64,000 nucleotides of DNA from Streptomyces sp. NBC_00091 (GCF_026343185.1 NZ_JAPEMA010000001.1:3844001-3908000), one strand, 5' to 3'. Shown: positions 17,300 through 26,378, counted from the first letter of the stretch. Made by a program: numbers and translations. The notes: generated by a model not told the origin, from the letters alone.

Positions 17300-20077
17300 T
17301 CACACCCACGTCCGGGGACGGAAACGGTTTGCCCGCTCCACCAGTTCGATCCTCTCCTCGCCCCGCTGCGCCAGCCGGGCGAGGACGCGGTACGAGCGTT
17401 CCAGGCCGAAGCGCAGCCCCCGCTCGTCCAGTTGACTGCCGAGCAACGAGGTCCGGCCGGGGTCGGCACCCCGGCTACCCGACAGTACCCAGTCCAGGGC
17501 CGAGCCCAGAACCTCCGTCGCCAGCCGCTCCTGCCGCTCCGGGTCCAGCCCGAACCGGCGCAGCGCCTCCACCTGGTCCGACGCCGCCGCGAGGTCGGCC
17601 AGCAGCTCCTCCTGCGGGGAGCGGTCGCGCAGGCGTGCCCGTACGGCCGCCACCCGTGCGGCGGTGTAGTGGATCGAGGCCTCCGGTACGGATTCCAGGG
17701 TGCGCACCGCGGCCTCCCGGTCGCCGGCCGCCAGCTGGACCCGGGCCAGCCCGAAGGCCGCGCTCACGAACCCCGGGTCGGTGATCCAGACGAGTCGGTA
17801 GTACTCGGCGGCGTTGTCCAGCTGCCCCAGGACCTCGGCGCACAGCCCGAGCGCCAGCTTCGGCGCGGGCTCGCCCGGGAAGGCGTCGTAGATGGCGTCG
17901 AAGGACAGGGCGGCTATCTCGTCGTCCCCGGTGGCCAGCGAGGCGATCCCGCGCGCCCACACCACCCGCCAGTCGTCCGGATGGCGGGCCTCCAGCTCGG
18001 CCAGGGCCCTTCCGGCCACGGGCAGTTCGCCCAGCTCGAGCCGGGCGCGCAGTTCCCGCAGCCGCAGCTCGGCGGAGTCGGCCGGGGCCGCGCCCAGGGC
18101 GCCGAGCAGGTCGGCGGGCGCGGAGGCCAGGAGTCCGGCCAGGAAAGCGGCATTCGGATCGCCCGGGTCCACCAGCGGCACCGGCAGGGCGAGCGCCGTG
18201 TCGCGGGCGTCGAGCACCGCCAGCCCGGCCGCGACCGGCACCGGCGTACGGGGGGCCGGGAACGGCGGCAGCGCGGGCGCGGGAGCCGCCGGCGCCTGCC
18301 GGGGGCCGGGCACCGCGGGGCCCGCCACGTGCGTGGCCGTGGTCCCGAGCCCGGGCAGCGCGGCCCCACCGCCCGTCGGCCCCGCCTGCGCGGAGCCCGG
18401 GACCTGCGCGGGCGCCGGGCCGCGACCGGCCTCCGGGACCGCGGCCGTCACCTGCGCAGGAGCCTCGGCCGCCGCCGCGCCCCCGGCCGGAGCCCGGCCC
18501 GCGCCCCGGGCGCGCCGGCCGAACAGGGCCCCGCCCCGCCGGGAGGCCACGGACCGCACGCCCAGCCGGGACACCTCCGCCCCGGGCGCGTCCTCGTACA
18601 ACTGGGTGTCCGGAACCCGCAGTTCCGGACCGAACAGGGTCGACAGCTGCGGCCGGGGCCGCCCCGTCTGCAGCGCGACCACCTCCCGCAGCACACCCGT
18701 CAGCTGGTCCGCCATCTCCTGCGCGGACGCGAACCGCCGCCCCGGATCCGGATCGGTCGCCCGTACCAGCAGCCGGTAGAAGGACTCGTACCGGTGGAAC
18801 ACCTCGATGTGCTCCGGATCCGGCAGCGAGTCCACGAACACGTTCGTGTAGCCCTGGAAGTCGAAGGTCAGCACCGCCAGCGTGCGCGCCACCGTGTACA
18901 GGTCCGAGGCCACCGAGGGCCCCAGCTCCGCCACCTCGGGCGCCTGGTAGCCCACCGTGCCGTAGATGGCCGAATCCTCGTCGTCCATCCGCCGGACCGC
19001 GCCCATGTCGATCAGCTTCAGCTGGTCCTGCTGCTGGATCGCGTTGTCGACCTTGAAGTCGCAGTACAGGAGGTTCCTGCTGTGCAGGTGCCCGAGGGCC
19101 TCCAGGGCCTCGATCCCGTACGCGCACGCCTGCTCCACCGGCAGCGGATCCCGCCGCCCGTCCGGCCGGCGCCGCTCGTTCGCGATCTCCTTCAGCGACT
19201 TGCCGCCCACGTACTCCATGACGATGTACCCGTCCAGCGAACCCGTCCGCTGGTCCAGGTGCTCCACGAAGTTGTAGATCCGCACGATGTTGGAGTGCTC
19301 GATCTCCGCGAGGAAGCGCCGCTCGGAGATCGCCGCCTCCATCGCGTCCTGGTCCCCGGTGTCCAGCAGGCCCTTGAGCACCACCCACCGGTCCGACACC
19401 GCCCGGTCCACCGCCAGGTAGACCCAGCCGAGCCCGCCGTGCGCCAGGCAGCCCGCCACCTCGTACTGGCCGTGCACCACGTCCCCGGCGCGCAGCTTCG
19501 GCACGAAGGAGTACGGGTGCCCGCACTTGGTGCAGAAGCCCTCCGTACGCCCCGGCCGCTCACCCCGCGACCGGCCCACCGGAGCCCCGCAGTCCGAGCG
19601 CGAGCAGAACCGCTTGCGCTCCGGCACCTCCGGGTTCTCCAGCACCGCCGCCGCAGGATCCGGACGCGGCACATGCGGGACGCTGACCAGCCCCGCGCCC
19701 AGCCTGCTGCGCCCCGAGGAGGCGGACGACGAGCCCGAACTGCGCACCGACACCGACCGGGTGGACACGGAACCGGGCAGGGAGCGCGACAACCGCCCCG
19801 ACACCGAGCGGCGCGAGGACGAGGAGCGGGAGGACCTCGAGGAGCGGGCCGAGGCCGAGGACCGGCCCGAGCCGCGCGAGCCCGCCGAACCCTGCGAATC
19901 GCCCTGCCGGGCCGCGCTCGTCATCCCCGTCGGCGGCGACACCAGCTCCTCCGCACCCGCGGCCACCGCGCCCATCGGCGCGAGCCCGCAGGTGTCGCAG
20001 TACACCTCACCGCCGCCCATGTCCTCGTACGTCCCCGGGCAGCCGGGACGAAGACACGGCGTTCCGACCAGGCTCAT
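17300..20077 (-). CDS. pknG: PknG-type Ser/Thr protein kinase with zinc ribbons and TPR domain
   Basis: 925-aa soluble kinase of the PknG class, which in mycobacteria controls 2-oxoglutarate/glutamate metabolism through FHA protein GarA. Domains in order: a zinc ribbon (C8...C30); an unusual Ser/Arg-rich linker (about 60-129); a second zinc-ribbon/rubredoxin-like module (C158...C185); a kinase domain with Lys235 in VVLKG, Asp340 in YCDFKVDN and Asp357 in IDMGA; an Ala/Pro-rich linker; and C-terminal TPR helices (about 700-925). The G-loop is LAHGGLGWVY. The ATGA overlap with the upstream coiled-coil gene sets the start at 20077. In mycobacteria pknG is likewise linked to glnH and glnX, as here. 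Confidence 0.93.
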   Translation of the reverse strand: MSLVGTPCLRPGCPGTYEDMGGGEVYCDTCGLAPMGAVAAGAEELVSPPTGMTSAARQGDSQGSAGSRGSGRSSASARSSRSSRSSSSRRSVSGRLSRSLPGSVSTRSVSVRSSGSSSASSGRSRLGAGLVSVPHVPRPDPAAAVLENPEVPERKRFCSRSDCGAPVGRSRGERPGRTEGFCTKCGHPYSFVPKLRAGDVVHGQYEVAGCLAHGGLGWVYLAVDRAVSDRWVVLKGLLDTGDQDAMEAAISERRFLAEIEHSNIVRIYNFVEHLDQRTGSLDGYIVMEYVGGKSLKEIANERRRPDGRRDPLPVEQACAYGIEALEALGHLHSRNLLYCDFKVDNAIQQQDQLKLIDMGAVRRMDDEDSAIYGTVGYQAPEVAELGPSVASDLYTVARTLAVLTFDFQGYTNVFVDSLPDPEHIEVFHRYESFYRLLVRATDPDPGRRFASAQEMADQLTGVLREVVALQTGRPRPQLSTLFGPELRVPDTQLYEDAPGAEVSRLGVRSVASRRGGALFGRRARGAGRAPAGGAAAAEAPAQVTAAVPEAGRGPAPAQVPGSAQAGPTGGGAALPGLGTTATHVAGPAVPGPRQAPAAPAPALPPFPAPRTPVPVAAGLAVLDARDTALALPVPLVDPGDPNAAFLAGLLASAPADLLGALGAAPADSAELRLRELRARLELGELPVAGRALAELEARHPDDWRVVWARGIASLATGDDEIAALSFDAIYDAFPGEPAPKLALGLCAEVLGQLDNAAEYYRLVWITDPGFVSAAFGLARVQLAAGDREAAVRTLESVPEASIHYTAARVAAVRARLRDRSPQEELLADLAAASDQVEALRRFGLDPERQERLATEVLGSALDWVLSGSRGADPGRTSLLGSQLDERGLRFGLERSYRVLARLAQRGEERIELVERANRFRPRTWV

Positions 20078-21426
20078 GCGTCCTCCTCCCCCGGCCCCTC
20101 GGACCGGTACCCCTCGGGCCGCTGATCCCGCGGCCGCTGATCCTGCGGCGGTGCCAGCGCCTCGGCCGTCGCACGCTGGTAGCGCAGGACCGCCTGCTCC
20201 GCGACCCGCAGGTCGCAGGGCGCGCTCCACAGCATCCGCCGGGCCGCGTCGTACCGCTCGATCAGCAGCGGATCCTCCGCCATGCCGTGCCGGGCCACCT
20301 TCGCCTTGTACGCGTCCAGACGCCCCCGCAGCTCGGCCCGGACCGCCAGCGGCGCCGTCACCGCGGTCAACGATTCACGGGCCCGCCGCAGTTCCTCCTC
20401 GGCCCGGTCCTCCAGCGCGTCCAGCAGCGGCGACAGCCGGTGCCACTGCGACTGCCGCCGGTACTCGGCCGCCGCCGCCAGCTGCTCCTGCAGGGCCGTC
20501 GGCGGACCGCTCACCGCCGGCACCTCCGACGCCGCGATCTTCGCCAGCACCTCGCCGCGCGCCGTCCGCGCCTCCGCCAGCGTCCGGTCCGCCCGCGACA
20601 GCACGTCCCGCAGCGCGATCAGCCGCTGCTCCGCGTCCTGCCGTACGGTCAGGACCGCCTCGACCTCCCGCCGTACGTCGTCCAGCGCGCGCGCCGCACG
20701 GTCGTAACGGGCGGTGTCCGGACGCCCCCCGCCCGGGGCGGAACTCCCCGCCACCGCCACCCAGAAGGCCAGCGGGTCCGCGATCACCGCCTCCCGAAGC
20801 TCCGCCAGCTCGGCGGTGATCGCCTCCAGATCGTCCCCCGAAGGGTGCTCGCCCGGCCGCACCCCCACCGAACGCGCCAGCGAACGGGTCCGGTGCAGCT
20901 CGGCCGAGAGCAGGTCGATCCGCGCGGGCAGCGCCGACCACACCGCGTCGGCGGCGACCACCACGTCCAGGGAGGCCGCGTACAGCTCGTTCATCCGGGC
21001 CACCAGATCGGCAAGCGAGAAGCGCTCCGCCAGCGCCACGCCCCCCACCCCGGCCCCGGCGATCGTCACCCCGGGCCCGCGCAGCCGCTCCGTCAGCTCG
21101 GCCAAGTCCGTGACGCTCGGCCAGCGGCGCCGCTCACGGATCTCCCGGGCGGCGGCCAGCGCCCCGCTGTAGGCGTCGAAGTACGTCCACAGCCGGGTCA
21201 CCGCCGCGTCGGCCTCGGCCCACCGCTCCTTGGTGACCCCGCTCAGCGCGGCCCCTTCCAGCAGCCGCCGCCCGGCGTGGTCCTGGAGCGCGAGCAGCGA
21301 GGTCTCGACGGCCTCGTGCTCCGCGCCGAGGCGCGCCAGCGCGCGGTCGACGTCGTCCCGGTCCATCACTGCCACATAGGGCTGGCTCGCATTGGGCTGG
21401 CTCACGTAGGGCTCCGAATCCGCCAC
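20074..21426 (-). CDS. Coiled-coil protein of the pknG cluster
   Basis: About 450-aa, strongly helical protein (repeated Ala/Leu/Glu/Arg heptad-like runs such as YDRAARALDDVRREVEAVLTVRQDAEQRLIALRDVLSRAD). It has no catalytic motif and no membrane helix except a short hydrophobic VTIAGAGVGGVAL. It lies between glnH and pknG and overlaps pknG by ATGA, so it may be a scaffold or link between the membrane sensor and the kinase; that is inference from position. The GTG start at 21426 follows the glnH stop by 5 bp; ATG 21366 is a possible alternative. No named family is recognised. Confidence 0.78.
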   Translation of the reverse strand: MADSEPYVSQPNASQPYVAVMDRDDVDRALARLGAEHEAVETSLLALQDHAGRRLLEGAALSGVTKERWAEADAAVTRLWTYFDAYSGALAAAREIRERRRWPSVTDLAELTERLRGPGVTIAGAGVGGVALAERFSLADLVARMNELYAASLDVVVAADAVWSALPARIDLLSAELHRTRSLARSVGVRPGEHPSGDDLEAITAELAELREAVIADPLAFWVAVAGSSAPGGGRPDTARYDRAARALDDVRREVEAVLTVRQDAEQRLIALRDVLSRADRTLAEARTARGEVLAKIAASEVPAVSGPPTALQEQLAAAAEYRRQSQWHRLSPLLDALEDRAEEELRRARESLTAVTAPLAVRAELRGRLDAYKAKVARHGMAEDPLLIERYDAARRMLWSAPCDLRVAEQAVLRYQRATAEALAPPQDQRPRDQRPEGYRSEGPGEEDA

Positions 21427-21431
21427 CGGCC

Positions 21432-22523
21432 TCAGCCGTCCCGGTACTTGGGCGAGGGCGGCACGCTGGCCTTCGGCAGCACGTCCTCGAAGTGCTTCCG
21501 GTAGGAGGTCGACCACGGGCTCTGCTCACCGCCCGCCCGGTAGTTCTCCAGCACCTTGTTCACCCGGCGCACCAGGTCGGAGGCGTCCTTGTTCATCGCC
21601 ACCCCGTAGAACTCGCGGGTGAACGGCGCCCCCACCAGCTGCACCGAGGGGTCCTGCGCCGCCTGCCCGGCGGCCAGCGCGTTGTCGGTGATGATCCCTT
21701 CGACCTCGCCCAGCTGGAGCCGCACCAGGCAGTCCAGCTGGTTCGGCACGGACACCCCGACCGAGCCGTACGACTGGGACTTCAGGGCCGCCTCCGCCGT
21801 GGAACCGGCCGCCGTGCAGATCCGGCGGCCCTTCAGCGAGGCGTCGTACCCGGTGATCGGCGAACCCTTGGGGGCCAGCACCTGCTGCCCCGCCTCGAAG
21901 TAGGCCGTGGAGAAGGCCACGTCCTCCAGGCGCTTGCAGTTGATCGTCATGGTCCGCACGACGATGTCGACCCGGCCCTCCTGGAGCGCCGGGACGCGCT
22001 GACTGGTCGGGATCGCCCGGTAGATGACCAGGTCCTCATTGCCCAGGATGTCCTTCGCTATCGCCTTGACCAGGTCGATGTCGAAGCCGTCCAGGTGGCC
22101 GTCCGGATTGCGGTAGCCCCACTTGAAGCTGTTCTGGTCCACGCCCGCCACGAGCTTGCCCGCCTTGCGGATCCGCTCGATGGCCGGGCCGTCCAGCCCG
22201 GACGGGCGCAGGCTGGACTCCGGGTCCTGACAAGTGTCGGCCGGCGCCAAGGGGGCCGCCCCCACCGAGGCCGGCTCCTGGACCACCCCGGGACGCCCGG
22301 AGCCCGGCGAGGCCTGGGCCAGCGGCAGCAGCACCGCCGCCGCCGTCACCGCGCAGGCCGCGGCCATCGCACTCACCCCGCCCCAGCCGCGCAGCCGGGC
22401 CGCCGCCCGCCGCAACCGGGCCGCGCCCGGCCGCGGCGACGGCGCCCCGGCCGCCGCTTCCTGCGGCGCCCCGGACGGCTCGCCCCGCTCCGGCCCTGTC
22501 CCTCGTATCCGCATGGAACTCAC
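21432..22523 (-). CDS. glnH: Glutamate/aspartate-type solute-binding protein (GlnH-like)
   Basis: 363-aa family-3 solute-binding protein. After a basic N-terminus and one hydrophobic anchor (about residues 50-72), the ligand-binding fold follows: LVAGVDQNSFKWGYRNPDGHLDGFDIDLVKAIAKDILG, then VDIVVRTMTINCKRLEDVAFSTAYFEAGQQVL and GIITDNALAAGQA, typical of glutamate-binding proteins. No permease or ATPase genes are adjacent. The partner is instead the upstream four-TM protein, as in the mycobacterial GlnH-GlnX-PknG pathway, where GlnH senses Asp/Glu outside the cell. The GTG start overlaps the glnX stop (GTGA). No clear lipobox is seen, so it may be tethered by an uncleaved signal anchor. Confidence 0.88.
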   Translation of the reverse strand: MSSMRIRGTGPERGEPSGAPQEAAAGAPSPRPGAARLRRAAARLRGWGGVSAMAAACAVTAAAVLLPLAQASPGSGRPGVVQEPASVGAAPLAPADTCQDPESSLRPSGLDGPAIERIRKAGKLVAGVDQNSFKWGYRNPDGHLDGFDIDLVKAIAKDILGNEDLVIYRAIPTSQRVPALQEGRVDIVVRTMTINCKRLEDVAFSTAYFEAGQQVLAPKGSPITGYDASLKGRRICTAAGSTAEAALKSQSYGSVGVSVPNQLDCLVRLQLGEVEGIITDNALAAGQAAQDPSVQLVGAPFTREFYGVAMNKDASDLVRRVNKVLENYRAGGEQSPWSTSYRKHFEDVLPKASVPPSPKYRDG

Positions 22524-23926
22524 CTGTACTCCGAAAGCCTGCGACCGATGCCGAGGAGGGCCGCCGCCGCGCCGGCGACCGCCAGCACCGCCGAGCCCGT
22601 CACCAGCCCGCCCAGCGCGCCGAGCCCGTCCCGGGCGGCCAGGGTGAACTGCTTCTGCTCATGGGCCACGGCCCGCTCCAGGGAGGCGTCCACCGTGTCG
22701 AACGAGGCCCCGCTGCTGTCCTTGTGCTTCTCGTCCCCGATGACCTGGGGCAGGGCCAGCTCGTAGTCGCCCTTCATGTCCGCGTCCCGGGCGGCCGCGT
22801 GCCGCTGCTTCCACTGCGCCACACCCGCGACCGCCTTCGAGACGGGCTCGCGCCCGCTCCCGTCGTCGGCCAGCTTCAGCGCCCGCGCCAGCCCGGCGTC
22901 GAGCTGCTTCATGTTCTTCTCGTAGTCCACGTCGTACTTGTCGGACTTCTTGTCCTCGGCCAGTACGGCGCCCCGCGCGATCAGCGTCAGGTTCTCGTTG
23001 GCCCGCGCCTGGAGCGAGGCGATCCGCGCGTCATTGAGCACCTTCAGCGACTCCTGCCCGTCCGCCCTGGCCTCGCCCAGCCCGGCCCGGGCCACCGACT
23101 GCCCCACCGTCAGCCACAGCAGCACCACCGCCGCCGCGGCCGTCGCGCCCACCAGACCGTGGTTGAAGACACGGTTGGTACGCCGGTAGTTGCGCCGCTG
23201 CGCCCACACGAGCGCGCCCAGCGCCAGCAGGCCCACGCCCGTCGCGGCCACCGGCCAGGACCGGGCCTCGTCGTAGTCCGTGTACAGCCGGCCCGTCTCC
23301 GCCTCGTACAGCCGCTGCGCGGCGGGCAGCAGCACCGTGCTCATCTGCTCGTTGGCGTAGCGCAGGTAGGCCCCGCCGAGCGGCAGGCCCTGCCGGTTGG
23401 TCGCGCGGGCCTGCTCGATCAGGCCGGTGTAGCGGGGCAGCTGCTCGCCGAGGAGCGCTATCTCCTTGCGGGAGTCCCCGCCGGCCCCGGTGTTGGCCGC
23501 CGCGCTCACCAGCAGCCGGGAGGCGTTGGCGATGTCCTTCTCGTAGCGCTGGCGGACCTCCCGGGGCTCCTGGGCGCCCGCGAGGAACCCGCTGGAGGAG
23601 GCCGTGTCGGCATCCGCGAGGGAACGGTAGATGCTCGCCGCGTCCGCGCTCAGCGGCTGGCTGCGGCCCACCACGTCCTCCGCGGCGGTGACCCGGCCGG
23701 AGACCTCCCACACCGCGACCGCGCCGAACAGCACGACCAGGGCGGCCAGCACCGCGCCGATGATCCGCAGCCGGCCCGGCTCGGTCGTCGCCGCGGCGCG
23801 AACCCGCTCCACGCCCTCGGCCCATGCGGTACTCCGCCGGGGCGGCGCGGGCGGTCTCGCGGCCGGCCCGGCGGGCGCCCCGGAGGTACCGCCCGCGGGC
23901 GCGGACGCGCGTGTCGTGATGGCCAC
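22520..23926 (-). CDS. Four-TM extracytoplasmic sensor protein (GlnX-like)
   Basis: 468-aa membrane protein, first gene of the pknG cluster. Four hydrophobic helices are visible: about residues 53-75 (IIGAVLAALVVLFGAVAVW), two in the middle (AATGVGLLALGALVW and LVGATAAAAVVLLWLTV), and one at the C-terminus (GGLVTGSAVLAVAGAAAALLGI). They frame two extracytoplasmic helical regions like the four-helix-bundle sensor domains of chemoreceptors. The topology and position match mycobacterial GlnX, which passes the GlnH signal to PknG. The GTG start at 23926 has a strong AGGGGGAGG site; upstream frame residues are not protein-like. There is no kinase or GGDEF output domain, consistent with signalling through PknG. 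Confidence 0.85.
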   Translation of the reverse strand: MAITTRASAPAGGTSGAPAGPAARPPAPPRRSTAWAEGVERVRAAATTEPGRLRIIGAVLAALVVLFGAVAVWEVSGRVTAAEDVVGRSQPLSADAASIYRSLADADTASSSGFLAGAQEPREVRQRYEKDIANASRLLVSAAANTGAGGDSRKEIALLGEQLPRYTGLIEQARATNRQGLPLGGAYLRYANEQMSTVLLPAAQRLYEAETGRLYTDYDEARSWPVAATGVGLLALGALVWAQRRNYRRTNRVFNHGLVGATAAAAVVLLWLTVGQSVARAGLGEARADGQESLKVLNDARIASLQARANENLTLIARGAVLAEDKKSDKYDVDYEKNMKQLDAGLARALKLADDGSGREPVSKAVAGVAQWKQRHAAARDADMKGDYELALPQVIGDEKHKDSSGASFDTVDASLERAVAHEQKQFTLAARDGLGALGGLVTGSAVLAVAGAAAALLGIGRRLSEYR

Positions 23927-24139
23927 CGTGACCTCCCCCTCGGTCCCTCTGCTCCGCAGCAGTATGGCCGTAGTGGCGCCCGACCACAGCACCCGGTGCC
24001 CGATCTTGGGCGATCCCCCGCCCCGACCGCCCCCGCCACCGTCCCCCCGCCACCCCTGCGGCTTCCCCCGTCGCTCCTTCACCGTCAATACGCCCGGGCG
24101 GCCCCGGCGGTTCCGGGCGTACGGGTTCCCCGCGCAGGT

Positions 24140-25117
24140 TCACTCGAATTGGGCACGGAGCCTGCCGTGGGCCTCCGGGGGCGCACCGAGGGCGTCCAGG
24201 CCCAGCAGGGCGGCGCCCAGGACCGGCGGGGCCGTGACCACCAAGACGCGGGCCCGGGGGGCGCGGCGGGCCAGCAGCTCCTCGATCCGGCCGTTCAGCT
24301 GCGGATGCCGGGCGGCGAGCACACCGCCGCCCAGCACCACCGGCACCTCCTCCGCCAGCAGCCCGAGCCGCTCCAGGGCCACCGCGGCCAGCGCCACCAC
24401 CTCCTCGGCCTGCCGCTCCACGATCGCCGAGGCCACCGGATCGCCCGCCGCGGCCACCGCGAACAGCACCGGCACCAGCTCGTGCACCCGCCGGGCCAGC
24501 GGGCCCAGGTGCAGCCCCTCGATCAGCCCGGCCATCGAAGCCAGCCCGAAGTGCCCCGGCAGGGCCGCCGCCAGAGCCGTCGGCCCGCCGCGCCCGTCCT
24601 CGGCCCGCGCCGCCCACCACAGGGCCTCCTGCGCCAGCCCGCCCCCGCCGCCCCAGTCCCCGGAGATCTGCCCCAGGGCGGCGAAGCGGGCGGTGCGCCC
24701 GTCGGGCAGCATGCCCACGCAGTTGATGCCCGCCCCGCAGACCACCGCGACCCCGCGCGGCCGGTCCACGCCCGCCCGCAGGATCGCGAAGGTGTCGTTG
24801 CGCACCTCGGTGGCCGCGCCCCAGCCGCGCGCCGCGACCGCTTCGGCGAGCCGGCGCTCCTCCACCGGGAGGTCGGCGTTGGCCAGGCAGGCCGAGACCC
24901 GGGCCGCGCGCGGCACTTCGGGCAGCCCGGCGGCCGCGGCGGCCTTGGCGACGGCCTCCCCGAGCACGTCCACGGCAGCCTCCACGCCCACCCGGGGCGG
25001 CTGGAAGCCCCCGGAGCGCCCGGTGCCGAGGACCGTGCCGTCCGCGGCGACCAGGGCGGCGTCCGTCTTGCTGTTGCCCGCGTCGATCGCGAGGACGGCG
25101 GCCACGGCTACGCCCAC
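24140..25117 (-). CDS. csnK: CsnK: GlcNAc/GlcN-type sugar kinase (BadF/BadG/BcrA/BcrD ATPase family)
   Basis: 325-aa ASKHA-fold kinase resembling N-acetylglucosamine kinases. The phosphate-1 motif is LAIDAGNSKTDAALV at the N-terminus; VVCGAGINCVG and GDWGGGGGLAQEAL are the family glycine-rich loops, and VVLGGGVL is the adenosine loop. Last gene of the csn operon; it probably phosphorylates the amino sugar released by CsnH. GTG 25117 overlaps the csnH stop by 10 bp and has AAGGAG upstream; GTG 25105 is a possible alternative. The name is from memory of the S. coelicolor csnR-K operon; the substrate (GlcN or GlcNAc) is inferred. Confidence 0.85.
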   Translation of the reverse strand: MGVAVAAVLAIDAGNSKTDAALVAADGTVLGTGRSGGFQPPRVGVEAAVDVLGEAVAKAAAAAGLPEVPRAARVSACLANADLPVEERRLAEAVAARGWGAATEVRNDTFAILRAGVDRPRGVAVVCGAGINCVGMLPDGRTARFAALGQISGDWGGGGGLAQEALWWAARAEDGRGGPTALAAALPGHFGLASMAGLIEGLHLGPLARRVHELVPVLFAVAAAGDPVASAIVERQAEEVVALAAVALERLGLLAEEVPVVLGGGVLAARHPQLNGRIEELLARRAPRARVLVVTAPPVLGAALLGLDALGAPPEAHGRLRAQFE

Positions 25118-26373
25118 GGCAGGTGCTCCTTGTTGTGCGCGAGCAGCCGGTCGGTCAGTCCCTCGGCCAGGTCGTACTGCCCGACGAGGGGGTGCGCGAG
25201 GAGGGCCTTGAAGACCCGCTCGCGCCCGCCGCGCAGGGCGGCGTCCAGCGCGAGGTCCTCGTACGCGCTCACGTGCGCGACCAGCCCGGCGTACAGGGGG
25301 TCCAGCCGGGGCGCGGGCAGCGTCACCGGGCCGGCGGCGTCGACGCGTGCCTGCACCTCGATCACGGCGTCGTCCGCGAGGAAGGGCAGGGTCCCGTCGT
25401 TGCGGGTGTTGACCACTTGCACGGACGGCCCGCCGCCGCCCAGCAGGGCCGCCGCCAGGTCCACGGCGGCCTCGGAGTAGAAGGCCCCGCCCCGCTTGGC
25501 GAGCAGTGCGGGCTTCTCGTCGAGCGCGGGATCCCCGTACAGGGCGAGGAGTTCGCGCTCCATCGCGGCGACCTCGGCGGCCCGCGAGGGCTTCCCGCCG
25601 AGCTCGCGGACCACCTCGTCGTGGGCGTAGAAGTAGCGCAGGTAGTACGAGGGCACCGCGCCGAGCCGGTCCAGGAGGGCGCGCGGCAGGTGCAGGTCGG
25701 CGGCGACGGCGTCGCCGTGCTCGGCCAGCAGCCGGGGCAGGACGTCGGCGCCGTCCGGGCCGCCGAGCCGGACGCCCAGTTCCCAGGTCAGGTGGTTGAG
25801 GCCGACGTGGTCGAGGTGGACCTCGGCGGGCGCCACGTCCAGCAGCGCCGCGAACTTGCGCTGGAAGCCGATCGCGACGTTGCACAGCCCGACCGCCTTG
25901 TGCCCGGCCCCGAGCAGGGCGCGGGTGACGATCCCGACCGGGTTGGTGAAGTCGATGATCCAGGCGTCCGGGGCGGCCCGGCGGACCCGCTCGGCGATGT
26001 CCAGGACCACCGGGACGGTGCGCAGGGCCTTGGCGAGCCCGCCCGCGCCGGTGGTCTCCTGCCCGACGCAGCCGCACTCCAGCGGCCAGGTCTCGTCCTG
26101 GAGCCGGGCCGCCTGCCCGCCGATGCGCAGCTGGAGCAGGACCGCGTCGGCGCCGGCCACCCCCGCGTCCAGGTCGGAGGTGGTGGTGACGAGCCCGGGG
26201 TGGCCCTGGCGGGCGAGGATCCGCCGGGCCAGGCCGCCGATCAGCTCCAGCCGTTCGGCGGCGGGGTCGATCAGTACGAGTTCGTCGACGGGCAGGGTGT
26301 CGCGCAGCCGTGCGAAGCCGTCGACCAGTTCGGGGGTGTAGGTGGAACCACCGCCCACCACTGCGAGTTTCAT
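25108..26373 (-). CDS. csnH: CsnH: GH4-family glycosidase (6-phospho-beta-glucosidase-like)
   Basis: 421-aa NAD+- and Mn2+-dependent family-4 glycosidase. The N-terminal dinucleotide fold reads LAVVGGGSTYTPELV; GH4 markers are IIDFTNPVGIVTRAL, GLCNVAIGFQRKFA (the metal-site Cys-Asn), HVGLNHLTW (the metal His) and VVNTRNDGTLPFL. The annotation 6-phospho-beta-glucosidase is generic. In this operon, with an ABC importer rather than a PTS, the likely substrate is an imported chito-oligosaccharide, possibly unphosphorylated; that is inference. The ATG 26373 lies 5 bp after the permease stop. Confidence 0.88.
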   Translation of the reverse strand: MKLAVVGGGSTYTPELVDGFARLRDTLPVDELVLIDPAAERLELIGGLARRILARQGHPGLVTTTSDLDAGVAGADAVLLQLRIGGQAARLQDETWPLECGCVGQETTGAGGLAKALRTVPVVLDIAERVRRAAPDAWIIDFTNPVGIVTRALLGAGHKAVGLCNVAIGFQRKFAALLDVAPAEVHLDHVGLNHLTWELGVRLGGPDGADVLPRLLAEHGDAVAADLHLPRALLDRLGAVPSYYLRYFYAHDEVVRELGGKPSRAAEVAAMERELLALYGDPALDEKPALLAKRGGAFYSEAAVDLAAALLGGGGPSVQVVNTRNDGTLPFLADDAVIEVQARVDAAGPVTLPAPRLDPLYAGLVAHVSAYEDLALDAALRGGRERVFKALLAHPLVGQYDLAEGLTDRLLAHNKEHLPWA

Positions 26374-26378
26374 CGGGA

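Noticed and set aside
14273..20125. About 1,950-codon plus-strand open frame opposite the pknG cluster
   Set aside because: It spans five well-supported minus-strand genes and is Arg/Gly/Ala-rich without any recognisable motif; open antisense frames are expected in 72% GC DNA.
22520..24088. GlnX-like protein starting at 24088
   Set aside because: The first 54 residues are Gly/Arg-rich non-coding-like translation; a strong ribosome site precedes GTG 23926.
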